64,000 nt of DNA, from assembly GCA_002951815.1 (NCBI GenBank), contig CP019454.1:2666001-2730000 (forward strand), read 5' to 3'. The position numbers and the translations under genes were made by a program. The stretch comes from Sulfobacillus thermotolerans. GTDB lineage: Bacteria > Bacillota > Sulfobacillia > Sulfobacillales > Sulfobacillaceae. The stretch's first letter is position 1. Each line of letters opens with the position of its first letter. Positions 1 through 7,843 of this stretch are shown one piece after another. The notes under the pieces are model-generated. The model saw only the letters and a program-made list of their open reading frames with translations, was not told where the DNA came from and ran no database searches.

Positions 1-938
1 CTGCCTATCTATCCATGCTTAAAGAAAAAATCCAATTAGGCCCCAAGCCTTTACGGGTCGTCGTCGACTGCGGAAATGGAACGCCGAGCTTGTTTGCAAA
101 AGATGTAATGCAAGCCTTTGGTGTCAATGCTGAGTGCCTGTATTGCGAAACCGATCCCACGTTCCCGCATCATCATCCGGATCCCGTTGTCGCCAAAAAT
201 TTGACGGACTTGATTGCCAAAGTTAAGGAAACCGAAGCCGATTTAGGCGTGGCATTTGATGGCGACGGCGACCGAATAGGTGTGGTGGATAATACAGGAC
301 AAATTATTTGGGGCGATCGCCTGATGATCTTGTATTGGCGTGAAATCTTAGCACGCCATCCCCGTGCCCGTGCCATTGTCGAAGTCAAATGTTCGCAGAC
401 GTTAGTCGATGAAATTACACGTTTAGGGGGGCAACCGGAATTTTTCAAGACCGGCCACTCCCTCATTAAAGCGCGCATGCGGGAAATCGGTGCTGTCTTT
501 ACCGGCGAGATGTCTGGCCATATGTTTTTCGCTGATGAATATTACGGGTTTGACGATGCCTTCTATGCCGCCGGACGCCTGTTCCGCATTTTATCTCACA
601 GTCCCCAGTCGCTATCCGAGCTCTTAGCGGACGTTCCCTTGAAGCCCGCAACCCCAGAAGTGCGGATTGATTGTCCCGATGATAAAAAATCGGAAGTGGT
701 CTCGACACTGCGCGCCCTCTATCAAAACCGAACAGACGTCAGCGTGATTGATATTGATGGATTGCGTGTCAATTTCCCGCATGGTTGGGGCTTAATTCGC
801 GCATCCAATACCCAACCCGCCCTCGTCGCTCGCGCGGAAGCCGATACAGACCAGCATCTGGAAGAAATTACGAAAGACTTAGAATCACAACTTCGCGCTT
901 TCCCGTATCTTCATGAGATTAATTGGGCTAGCGAATAA
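1..938 (+). CDS. Phosphomannomutase/phosphoglucomutase, 3' part
   Basis: This is the C-terminal two thirds of an alpha-D-phosphohexomutase, which interconverts hexose-1- and hexose-6-phosphates for nucleotide-sugar synthesis. The frame is open to the left window edge (codons begin at base 3), so the true start and the catalytic phosphoserine domain lie outside. Counting from the Met at base 15, I see CGNGT (19-23), the metal loop FDGDGDR (81-87), the sugar-binding GEMSGH (164-169) and a C-terminal phosphate loop RASNTQP. A mannose role would suit the mannosyltransferase-like genes at 7-9 kb, but PMM cannot be told from PGM here. Confidence 0.92.
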   Translation, partial: AYLSMLKEKIQLGPKPLRVVVDCGNGTPSLFAKDVMQAFGVNAECLYCETDPTFPHHHPDPVVAKNLTDLIAKVKETEADLGVAFDGDGDRIGVVDNTGQIIWGDRLMILYWREILARHPRARAIVEVKCSQTLVDEITRLGGQPEFFKTGHSLIKARMREIGAVFTGEMSGHMFFADEYYGFDDAFYAAGRLFRILSHSPQSLSELLADVPLKPATPEVRIDCPDDKKSEVVSTLRALYQNRTDVSVIDIDGLRVNFPHGWGLIRASNTQPALVARAEADTDQHLEEITKDLESQLRAFPYLHEINWASE

Positions 939-956
939 TCCCATCGTCTCTTCCAG

Positions 957-990
957 TCCGTTCCCTTTGCCCTAAGGGAACGGATTTTTT
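957..990 (+). terminator. Rho-independent terminator after the phosphohexomutase gene
   Basis: A perfect 11-bp stem (957-967 with 974-984) has a 6-nt loop and is followed by six T (985-990). It lies 19 bases after the stop codon and closes this transcription unit. Confidence 0.9.
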
Positions 991-1054
991 GTGCCCTTTT
1001 AGAGGATTTCCGCTTCTTATGTCGAATTTTGTCGAATTGAAAAGGGGGATGACG

Positions 1055-2536
1055 ATGCGTCGCTGGATTGCTCCGCTTATTCAGGGAATATTTTGGATCG
1101 CTGTGCCATTTTGGACCATTACCGCGTTAGCAGACGGATTAGCTCATAGCCTTTTTCAACAGCCGCGCCTGCTCTCAGGGGGAGATGACCTTGGCCTTTT
1201 AGCGTTGGGTTTGGGGTTCGCAAGCTTTTCATTGACTCGGCGCAAGGCTATTGCCTTGCTAGTCTTGTCCGCTTCTCTGGCAATTGACCTGGTCCCGTGG
1301 GCCTTCTCCATTCTGATGGTGGTGGCACTCCTCTATGCACGGTATCATCAGCGGCACCCTTCAGGCCCATTGACGACATTAGGGCGCGTCGTCCCCTGGC
1401 ATGTCCCCATTCAACTTGATCTGTCTGACCGCTACATGCATTTACACGTCATAGGCCCGACGGGCTCCGGTAAGTCTTCAAGCATACTCATGCCCTTGAT
1501 TGAACAAGATTTGCGCGCCAGACGGGCTATCACCTTAATCGAGCCCAAAGGAGACTTAAGTTACACAGCCTATCAAGCCGCTTTGCGTCATCACGCCACG
1601 GTGATTTACTTTGATCCGCATCGTGCCGACTGCGCACATTATAACCCTTTAAGCGGACCCGCCGACGTGGCCGCTGAAGGATTGTCTTGGGCTCTAAATC
1701 AGATAACGGAAGCAGGGCATCCTTTTTACGCGGTGACATCCCGGGTGCTTTTGATGTACAGTGTGATGGCAGTTAAAGAGACATTGGGCGAGCAAGCAGA
1801 CCTCACCCATGTATTAGACTTCTTGCGCATGGAAGCCTTTCGCGAAGATATCCTAAGGCAATCCCACGACCTGCGTGTCTTAGCGTATTTTCGCGAGCAG
1901 TTAAAGCAAATAGGAGCCCGCACGGCCCAAGAACAGCGCCAAGGCCTGTTAAATCGCCTAGAATTGCTGCTGGTCAATCCTGATATCCGCCGCGTCCTCA
2001 CGGGTTCTGGCCACTTTGATTGGGACACCGTCCTACGTGATGAAATTTCAGTCATTTGCCCCTTGTCTCTGGCACGGCTAGGCGAATCCGCCAAAGTCAT
2101 CGGGACTTTGCTATGGCATGGTCTTGCTATGGCCACGTACCGCCGTCTCAAAGCGGGAACAGTTCCGCCATATTTTCTGTACCTCGACGAATTTCACCAA
2201 TATGTCACCCCCGACCTCAGCGACTACTTGGCTTTAGCTCGCGGCTATTCCGTCGGTTTAGTGCTTGCGCACCAAGATATGGGTCAGCTTTCTCCCCCAT
2301 TACAAGAAGCGTTATTGGCCAACGCCCGCCAACGTATGGTGTTAGGCGGCATTCACGCCCATGATGCCGCGATATTTTCGCAATTGGCCGCGCCCTATCC
2401 GCTCCCGCCCACTCTGCGGTATTTGCCTAGAGGCCGAGCCTATGCCCAGCTTACAAAGCACGGACGATTAACACGTCCTTTGCTATTGCAATTGCCCCAC
2501 ATCCCCTTGTCGGAAGAGGTCTTGCCGCATGAATAA
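1055..2536 (+). CDS. VirD4/TraG-type coupling ATPase
   Basis: A 493-residue membrane-anchored P-loop ATPase of the type IV coupling protein class. Two to three hydrophobic segments fill roughly the first 95 residues. Walker A GPTGSGKS is at about residue 134 and the Walker B-like YLDEFH comes late (around base 2175), followed by a Gln-containing sensor region (LAHQDMGQ). ATG 1055 is preferred because AAAGGGGG (1041-1048) abuts the in-frame ATG 1049 but sits 6 bases before ATG 1055. The ORF can extend to 989, but that overlaps the terminator. It overlaps the next gene by 8 bases, so the two are probably translationally coupled. No relaxase or other type IV secretion gene is nearby. Confidence 0.82.
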   Translation: MRRWIAPLIQGIFWIAVPFWTITALADGLAHSLFQQPRLLSGGDDLGLLALGLGFASFSLTRRKAIALLVLSASLAIDLVPWAFSILMVVALLYARYHQRHPSGPLTTLGRVVPWHVPIQLDLSDRYMHLHVIGPTGSGKSSSILMPLIEQDLRARRAITLIEPKGDLSYTAYQAALRHHATVIYFDPHRADCAHYNPLSGPADVAAEGLSWALNQITEAGHPFYAVTSRVLLMYSVMAVKETLGEQADLTHVLDFLRMEAFREDILRQSHDLRVLAYFREQLKQIGARTAQEQRQGLLNRLELLLVNPDIRRVLTGSGHFDWDTVLRDEISVICPLSLARLGESAKVIGTLLWHGLAMATYRRLKAGTVPPYFLYLDEFHQYVTPDLSDYLALARGYSVGLVLAHQDMGQLSPPLQEALLANARQRMVLGGIHAHDAAIFSQLAAPYPLPPTLRYLPRGRAYAQLTKHGRLTRPLLLQLPHIPLSEEVLPHE

Positions 2537-3239
2537 TCCCCTCACATGGCCATTGGTGCTGGAGACTACCGGCTATCTGTCTTCAAACCAAGCACAGCAC
2601 TATTTTGACCTAGCCCTCGTGGGCAACGACTGGCCTGCCGATTGCATTCTTTGGAACGATGCGCTATGGACGCGTGCACAGTTTCAACGCGGAGCCCACG
2701 CGAAGCACCGCGAACTCGTTACGGAAAGCTTTATCCGTCTTTTTCCGGTTATTACTCATTGGCAAACCGGGGGCACCCCGTTTGGCTTATTCCCTGATGC
2801 TATGATTCGCATGTCGCCCGATGACCTCCCGATTTTAATTGAAGTGGACACAGGTAAAGAAACCGCCAAACAATGGCAATCGAAACTCGCCATGTACAGA
2901 CTTGAAGCTTTTGCCAATCCCCCGTTCGGCTTATGGGTCATTGCCGCGGGAGGACCACGACGCATCAACCATCTCACCACATGGGTCAATGACGCGAACT
3001 TACCCCTCTCATGGCAAGTCAGCCCGGTTCTCCAATTGCCTGAACCCTTCTGCGTACGCGACAAGGCGCCCAATCCTCCGCGTCTTGCCGCATTGAGTGA
3101 ACACCCTCGCTACCGTATGTGGCCGGAAGGAACAGAGTTGACGGCCCCCCAAGCGCAGATCCTGTTACGTCAAGGCGCTCAAATTCACGCCAAAGAAATC
3201 ACCGCCTTGGGCCCATTGTATTATCTGACCTTCTTGTAA
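2529..3239 (+). CDS. Replic_Relax-like protein (replication-relaxation family)
   Basis: A 236-residue protein resembling the Firmicute Replic_Relax family, found on plasmids and integrative elements beside FtsK/TraG-like ATPases. The middle carries FPDAMIRM, then ILIEVDTGKET and a following QSKLAMYR. This D...ExD...K order recalls the core of restriction-endonuclease-like folds, although activity is unproven. The N-terminal region would be the winged-helix part. It starts inside the end of the ATPase gene. It could equally be a DNA-binding partner without nuclease activity. The family call rests on motif memory. Confidence 0.6.
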   Translation: MNNPLTWPLVLETTGYLSSNQAQHYFDLALVGNDWPADCILWNDALWTRAQFQRGAHAKHRELVTESFIRLFPVITHWQTGGTPFGLFPDAMIRMSPDDLPILIEVDTGKETAKQWQSKLAMYRLEAFANPPFGLWVIAAGGPRRINHLTTWVNDANLPLSWQVSPVLQLPEPFCVRDKAPNPPRLAALSEHPRYRMWPEGTELTAPQAQILLRQGAQIHAKEITALGPLYYLTFL

Positions 3240-3370
3240 AGACCTCAGCGTGTCGAAAAATTATCTCCCTTCAGGGGCAGGATTTTGTCAAGCGTTTGGA
3301 GAATTTGAAGAAGCATACGCGGCATTACGCCGCATTGTCCGTTAATGGCAGCAAGGAGGCGTTTTGGGGA

Positions 3371-4042
3371 ATGCAAATCAAAGGAGACCGCCGCGGATTG
3401 CGACTTTTAGCGACAGGATTCACCACGGAAGCGGCACTTATCGAGGATTTAGCCCACACACTGGAAACACGCCAGGAATTTCTAGGGACCACGGGAATCT
3501 TTTTGGAAGTAGGAGCGATGGATTTAACCCCGTCACTGTTTGAGCAAGTCGCCCAAACCTTTGCCCGCTTCCCAGCCCTGACATTAAAAGGCATTCAGCA
3601 GTCTGATACCGCCGTCGTGATTTCACTAGAGGAAAAGAAGCCGGTTCCGGTGCCACGGATTGTGCGCCATACCATCCGCTCGGGACAACAAATCATGCAT
3701 ACAGGAGACGTGATTATCGTAGGCGATGTCAATCCCGGCGCTACCATTATTGCCTCTGGCGATGTGATGGTCTTTGGTTGGCTACGTGGTACTGTCTATG
3801 CCGGACAGCCTCAAGACCGCACGGCAGGGATCTTTGCGCTGAGAATGCAGCCAACCCAAATTAAAATTGGTGACATTATGGCCCTAGGCGATGGGCGCGG
3901 GGAAGAGCCAGAATTTGCTCATGTTGAAGAAGGCGCCATCGTCGTACAGCATTGGGCGGATGTGAAACTCCCGGACATCGTCACACAAGAACCGCGGACC
4001 CGGCGTGGCACTGAAAAAATTTCACGACTCATTAATAGCTAG
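3371..4042 (+). CDS. minC: Septum site-determining protein MinC
   Basis: A 223-residue FtsZ-assembly inhibitor that normally works with MinD. The N-terminal domain starts MQIKGDRRGLRL. The C-terminal beta-helix domain shows GDVIIVGDVNPGA, then IASGDVMVFGWLRGTVYAG and KIGDIMA, all typical of MinC. The ATG at 3371 follows AAGGAGG (3353-3359). The longer frame reaching back to 3119 is out-of-frame overlap with the previous gene. No minD is adjacent, unlike the usual minCD pair. The 3' end overlaps the convergent Nudix gene by 11 bases. Confidence 0.9.
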   Translation: MQIKGDRRGLRLLATGFTTEAALIEDLAHTLETRQEFLGTTGIFLEVGAMDLTPSLFEQVAQTFARFPALTLKGIQQSDTAVVISLEEKKPVPVPRIVRHTIRSGQQIMHTGDVIIVGDVNPGATIIASGDVMVFGWLRGTVYAGQPQDRTAGIFALRMQPTQIKIGDIMALGDGRGEEPEFAHVEEGAIVVQHWADVKLPDIVTQEPRTRRGTEKISRLINS

Positions 4043-4535
4043 CATGACGGCAAATCCAATCGTGTAAGGCATCACGCGTGGATAAAAAATAGAGCTCAGA
4101 CCAAGGAATTTGAGAAATCGCGAACGGACGCACGTTTAAGGACTCCACAAGCACGTGGGGCCTCTCGTCCGTTATAACGCCTTGGTAGACAATGGTTACA
4201 GCCCCAGGGGACGCTTCTCGGTATACGCCCGTTAACGACAATTCTTGGGGAGCCGCAATCCCTAGCTCTTCATGAATTTCCCGGCGCACTGCCTGCCTTG
4301 GGGTCTCATCCTCTTCGATATATCCGCCAGGCATTGTCCAGTGTCCAAAACCGGGCTGGAGTGCTCGCTTCACTAAGACGATATCACCACTACGCGTACA
4401 TAACAGAGCCGCAACCCCTAATCTCACCATGCCATAAGCGACCAACCCGCACTGGGGACACCCAAAGCGTACATGTCCGGCCAAGGACATCTTGCGCAAC
4501 CGTCCTTGACAATTGGCACAATACTTGGGCGTCAT
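4032..4535 (-). CDS. Nudix hydrolase with N-terminal zinc ribbon
   Basis: A 167-residue hydrolase of nucleoside diphosphate-linked substrates. A zinc ribbon (CANC near residue 6 and CPQC near residue 31) precedes the catalytic domain. The Nudix box is complete: GYIEEDE, seven residues, then REIHEELGI. Zn-ribbon Nudix proteins act on ADP-ribose, NADH or similar compounds, and the substrate cannot be read here. It is convergent with minC. Confidence 0.88.
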   Translation of the reverse strand: MTPKYCANCQGRLRKMSLAGHVRFGCPQCGLVAYGMVRLGVAALLCTRSGDIVLVKRALQPGFGHWTMPGGYIEEDETPRQAVRREIHEELGIAAPQELSLTGVYREASPGAVTIVYQGVITDERPHVLVESLNVRPFAISQIPWSELYFLSTRDALHDWICRHASY

Positions 4536-4558
4536 AGGACTATTTTCTCTTCATTCAT

Positions 4559-4587
4559 TTGGCTTCCCCCTAGCAATTTGGTACGAT
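4559..4587 (+). promoter_or_regulatory. Sigma-A-like promoter for the DUF2103-like gene
   Basis: TTGGCT (4559-4564) and TACGAT (4582-4587) are separated by 17 bp, just after the divergent Nudix start and 30 bases before the downstream ATG. Confidence 0.5.
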
Positions 4588-4617
4588 AGACATATAAAGA
4601 AGGGCAGGATCCGACAC

Positions 4618-4911
4618 ATGGCCAAATACCGACAATCCAAAATCAAAAGGCAACATCATGTTGTCCGCGAATTGGAGCCTGGTTTGCGCTTTTTGTCCTC
4701 TCTGCCGTCGGTCGACGGAGTCATTCCCGGAACCATTAGCCCCAAATCGGGTGGACAAATGGGCTACTCTTTTCAGTACTTTACCCCAAGCGGGTTGAAA
4801 CTAATCGGACGCTCAAGCGGCGCCGCGCAAGAAATTTTCGTGATTAGCGCCCGGCCCCACGACGTTTTGCAAGAACTGCAAGACCATGGTTTTTTGCCAA
4901 AACCCGGCTAA
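4618..4911 (+). CDS. DUF2103-like small protein
   Basis: A 97-residue basic protein beginning MAKYRQSKIKRQHHVV, with SVDGVIPGTI and a later Ser/Gly-rich IGRSSGAAQEIFVIS. This pattern fits DUF2103, annotated as predicted metal-binding; the assignment is from memory and no function is established. ATG 4618 is chosen because upstream codons lie in the Nudix 5' end and in the predicted promoter. A terminator follows directly, so it is probably monocistronic. Confidence 0.7.
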   Translation: MAKYRQSKIKRQHHVVRELEPGLRFLSSLPSVDGVIPGTISPKSGGQMGYSFQYFTPSGLKLIGRSSGAAQEIFVISARPHDVLQELQDHGFLPKPG

Positions 4912-4920
4912 GATTTAGCG

Positions 4921-4946
4921 GGCAAGGCTAATGCCTTGCCTTTGTT
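4921..4946 (+). terminator. Terminator after the DUF2103-like gene
   Basis: An 8-bp perfect stem GGCAAGGC/GCCTTGCC (4921-4928 and 4933-4940) has a TAAT loop and is followed by TTTGTT. The right arm overlaps a possible -35 (TTGCCT, 4936) for the fur-like gene. Confidence 0.75.
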
Positions 4947-4985
4947 ATTGCGTCTTTGGCATAATATCGGAAAGACGGGAGGCAC

Positions 4986-5447
4986 ATGATGGCAGCGCAT
5001 GAGGAACTTTTACAAACAGCATTACGAGAACGAGGACTGCGCGTCACCCCTGACCGTCTCCATGTTTTCCGATTGTTGGAAGCCAGTCCTTTACCCCTAT
5101 CGATTCCGGCGCTGGTGGAAGAAATTCACGACACGGGAATGAATCAAACGACGGTCTACCGTATTTTAGAACTCTTTACGGCGATGGGCGTCGTGCACCC
5201 TGTGCTGATTGGCCATGGTTCGGTCGGTTACGAATTAATTCCGCCTTTCCGCCACCACCATCATCACCTCGTATGCATTGGTTGCAACGAGGTCATTGAT
5301 TTGTATAATTGCCAACTCGAGCATCGTCTCGACGAGATTGTGAAGCCCTATCAATATAAAATCCTCTATCACGATATCGAAATCCACGGCTTATGTCCCA
5401 AATGTCAAGCCAAAGAGGCCGAAGACCCGGGGCCTAGCGCACATTGA
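4986..5447 (+). CDS. Fur-family transcriptional regulator
   Basis: A 153-residue Fur/Zur/PerR-type repressor. The N-terminal winged helix contains RVTPDRLHVFRLLE and the recognition helix NQTTVYRILELF. The dimerisation domain holds a His cluster (HHHHH) next to CIGC (about residue 97) and a second CPKC near the end, forming the structural zinc site. GGGAGG (4977-4982) precedes tandem ATGs at 4986 and 4989. The metal specificity cannot be decided. Its 3' end overlaps the convergent exporter gene by 14 bases. Confidence 0.92.
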   Translation: MMAAHEELLQTALRERGLRVTPDRLHVFRLLEASPLPLSIPALVEEIHDTGMNQTTVYRILELFTAMGVVHPVLIGHGSVGYELIPPFRHHHHHLVCIGCNEVIDLYNCQLEHRLDEIVKPYQYKILYHDIEIHGLCPKCQAKEAEDPGPSAH

Positions 5448-5880
5448 GAAAATGATGGGGGCGCAGAAGTGGGCGCAACAAGGCAGTTGCTAAGGCTAAG
5501 CCGAGTCCAAGAGCAGCGGCCGCAAACACGGCCGTCAATCCAAAATGCAACCCGGCATTGAAGTTGTTTTTGAGAAACGCGACCATACTCTCGTACACTA
5601 AATAGCCTGGTACGAAAGAAATAATCGCGGGAACTACAAAGATGGTGACCGGCTTTTTCTTCCATAGGGCGGCCAATTCTGCCAAGCTACCCACGACAAA
5701 GGCCCCGGCAAAGTCACCCAACAACCCCGCTCCGGGCATCAGATGCACGGCCATGGACGCCGCCCACGCGATAGCTCCTATCACGCCGGAAATCCACAGC
5801 AAAGAGGCGCGGACCTGATAAAGGAACCCAAAGGCGATCGTGGTCAACCCCGCAAATAGCGATTGCGTAATCATGGCCAC
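5434..5880 (-). CDS. Threonine/serine exporter, small membrane subunit (DUF3815/ThrE_2)
   Basis: A 148-residue protein with about five membrane segments, equivalent to the C-terminal half of full-length ThrE. It shows a proline-containing VPAIISFVPGYLVY stretch typical of this domain. It starts 10 bases inside the end of the larger subunit gene, so the pair is coupled and likely forms one inner-membrane exporter of threonine/serine-type amino acids. Confidence 0.8.
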   Translation of the reverse strand: MAMITQSLFAGLTTIAFGFLYQVRASLLWISGVIGAIAWAASMAVHLMPGAGLLGDFAGAFVVGSLAELAALWKKKPVTIFVVPAIISFVPGYLVYESMVAFLKNNFNAGLHFGLTAVFAAAALGLGLALATALLRPLLRPHHFLNVR

Positions 5881-6662
5881 CGCCCACCCATATTCAAGTA
5901 GATATAAAGCGTCAAACTCGCCCCTGCCGCCACTGAACCACCTATGAGCAAGGCCTCCAAGAGGCGACTAACCGCCGACACCAAATCCCCGGCAATGCCG
6001 TCACGAACAGCTGTTGTAAACAAAAGACCAGGCGTTAAGACCATAATACCGCCCACTAAAATAGCCCCAGGCTGAAATTCGCCAAATCGTGCTAAAAACA
6101 ATGCCGGCAAGGTTGCCACCACTGCGGCCATCATGTCCCCCAAGTTCGCTGGGATCTGCGTATGACTGATGCCCCGCCGTGTCATCTGCGTGAGTGCCCC
6201 ACTGACCGCAGCCGGCAGAACATCCACTAAATGGCCCCCCATTAACTGACTGATCAAGCCCGCCGCAATCGCCGCAAACACAATCGTAGCCCAGGGGGGA
6301 TACACCGCCAATTGTCTGGCGGCCTCAAGCCGCTGCCGAAATTCGGCCAAGGGCACCGGATTTTTCGCAACATCCCGCGAAATTTGGTTAATCTCTGCTA
6401 CAACGGCTAAATTCACCGAGCGATGCTGAATGCGTTTCACTAGGCTTTGGCCATCGGGTCCCGCAACAAAAAGAGCCGTGGGCATGGCCACGACATCCAC
6501 CGGAGCAATATGATATGCATTGGCCAGCCGTGCCATGGTATCTTCGACACGCGCCACTTCCGCTCCACTTGTCAACATCGCTAAACCCGCTTCAACGATC
6601 ACCTCGAGAGCGTCTAAAGGCACTGGATGCGGATTCCGTGACAGGTCGTTCGATTGAGTCAT
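5871..6662 (-). CDS. Threonine/serine exporter, large subunit (DUF1212/ThrE)
   Basis: A 263-residue protein with a soluble N-terminal segment (GLAMLTSGAEVARVEDTM, a ThrE hallmark) and then about five membrane helices including LVGGIMVLTPGLLFTTAVRDGI. ATG 6662 has GGGAGG 12 bases upstream; the longer frame to 6719 is an extension into the upstream gene. It overlaps the upstream GtrA gene by 71 bases. Confidence 0.85.
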   Translation of the reverse strand: MTQSNDLSRNPHPVPLDALEVIVEAGLAMLTSGAEVARVEDTMARLANAYHIAPVDVVAMPTALFVAGPDGQSLVKRIQHRSVNLAVVAEINQISRDVAKNPVPLAEFRQRLEAARQLAVYPPWATIVFAAIAAGLISQLMGGHLVDVLPAAVSGALTQMTRRGISHTQIPANLGDMMAAVVATLPALFLARFGEFQPGAILVGGIMVLTPGLLFTTAVRDGIAGDLVSAVSRLLEALLIGGSVAAGASLTLYIYLNMGGRWP

Positions 6663-7068
6663 GTGACGACAACGCCTCCCGCGTCCGAAAAACCCAGACG
6701 TTTGACAAGACAAAGCCAATCACGGTGCCAAAGGGAATAGCAATCAAGTCGGCAATAATGTAATTGATGCCTTGCCCTAGGACCACGCGGTAAATGGCCG
6801 TCTGTACCACTAAGCCACCCGCCGACACCAAATTATAGCGTAAAAACCCATGCAGATGAACTGACGCCTTAAAAGTAAACCAAGCATTCAAAACGTAATT
6901 GGTGATAATCGACGCTTCCACGGCTAGGACGTACGTTACCGTCGCTTGATGGGGCCACAGATGATGTAGGGCCGCTAGAACCCCCAAATTAACCCCGACC
7001 CCGCTCGCCCCAATAATCCCGTAGCGGATAAAGCGCTCAATCATCACCCGATATTTCGCTATGCGCAT
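6592..7068 (-). CDS. GtrA-family membrane protein
   Basis: A small four-helix membrane protein of the GtrA/DPMS family, thought to flip or handle polyprenyl-phosphate sugars. It starts RFIRYGIIGASGVGVN and ends with FGTVIGFVLSNVWVFR, both typical. ATG 7068 (158 aa) is preferred because TAAGGTG lies 5 bases ahead; the ATG at 7092 (166 aa) is inside the GT2 gene. It directly follows the GT2 gene, the standard pairing for making and moving polyprenyl-P-mannose or -glucose. Confidence 0.85.
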   Translation of the reverse strand: MRIAKYRVMIERFIRYGIIGASGVGVNLGVLAALHHLWPHQATVTYVLAVEASIITNYVLNAWFTFKASVHLHGFLRYNLVSAGGLVVQTAIYRVVLGQGINYIIADLIAIPFGTVIGFVLSNVWVFRTREALSSHDSIERPVTESASSAFRRSRGDR

Positions 7069-7075
7069 AGACACC

Positions 7076-7825
7076 TTACCGGAGACGCTCATCAGCAGGA
7101 CGCCGGTCGCCTTCTAAACCACTTTCCAAGCGCAATTTGCCGACCATCCATAGAGCCTCTGCAAAAATAGCCGGAGACATCTTGCTTTTGCCTTCCCGGC
7201 GCTCTTCAAAAATAATGGGCATTTCGGCCACCTTAAATCCTGACCGCACCGCCCGGTATGTCATCTCAATTTGAAATCCATAGCCTGTTGATTCAATTGA
7301 CTCCAAATTGATGGCCTCAAGAACCCGCCGACTAAAGCACTTGAATCCACCCGTTAAATCCTTAATGTTTACCCCGAGAACGAGACCCGCGTACAGTGAT
7401 CCGCCCCGAGAAATCAACCGCCGATACCATGGCCACCGAGTCGCTCCGCCGCCCGGCACATACCGTGAACCCAGCACAACATCCGCTTTTTCCTGAATCA
7501 TGGTCTGAATGAATGCGGGCAAGTACTGTGGGTTATGGGAAAAGTCCGCATCCATCTCGAACAGATAATCATAACCCTTGTTCAAGCCATACCGAAAGCC
7601 GGCCAGATACGCGGTCGCTAGTCCTAGCTTGCCTTGACGATGAATCACTTCCACCCGATTAGGATAGACCGTTTTCAGATGATCCGCTAACAATCCGGTA
7701 CCGTCTGGTGACCCATCATCGATGACGAGCACATCAAACATCTCGCCCTGTTCCATAATCGATTCCATGAGCGGTCCTAGATTGCCTAATTCGTTGTAAG
7801 TGGGAAGAATCACTAAGGCACGCAT
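7076..7825 (-). CDS. Polyprenyl-phosphate mannosyltransferase-like GT2
   Basis: A 249-residue family 2 glycosyltransferase close to dolichyl-phosphate mannose synthase. N-terminal ILPTYNE, then DDGSPDGT, the metal-binding EMDADFSHNP and GSRYVPGG are all present, with TGGFKCFSRR further on. No C-terminal membrane domain is fused; the adjacent GtrA gene probably supplies it. It should transfer mannose (or glucose) from a nucleotide sugar to a polyprenyl phosphate at the membrane. Confidence 0.9.
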   Translation of the reverse strand: MRALVILPTYNELGNLGPLMESIMEQGEMFDVLVIDDGSPDGTGLLADHLKTVYPNRVEVIHRQGKLGLATAYLAGFRYGLNKGYDYLFEMDADFSHNPQYLPAFIQTMIQEKADVVLGSRYVPGGGATRWPWYRRLISRGGSLYAGLVLGVNIKDLTGGFKCFSRRVLEAINLESIESTGYGFQIEMTYRAVRSGFKVAEMPIIFEERREGKSKMSPAIFAEALWMVGKLRLESGLEGDRRPADERLR

Positions 7826-7843
7826 GCATTAGCCTCCTCGTCT

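Noticed and set aside
989-1054. Longer start of the VirD4-like gene
   Set aside because: It overlaps the T-run of the upstream terminator and has no ribosome site; ATG 1055 has one.
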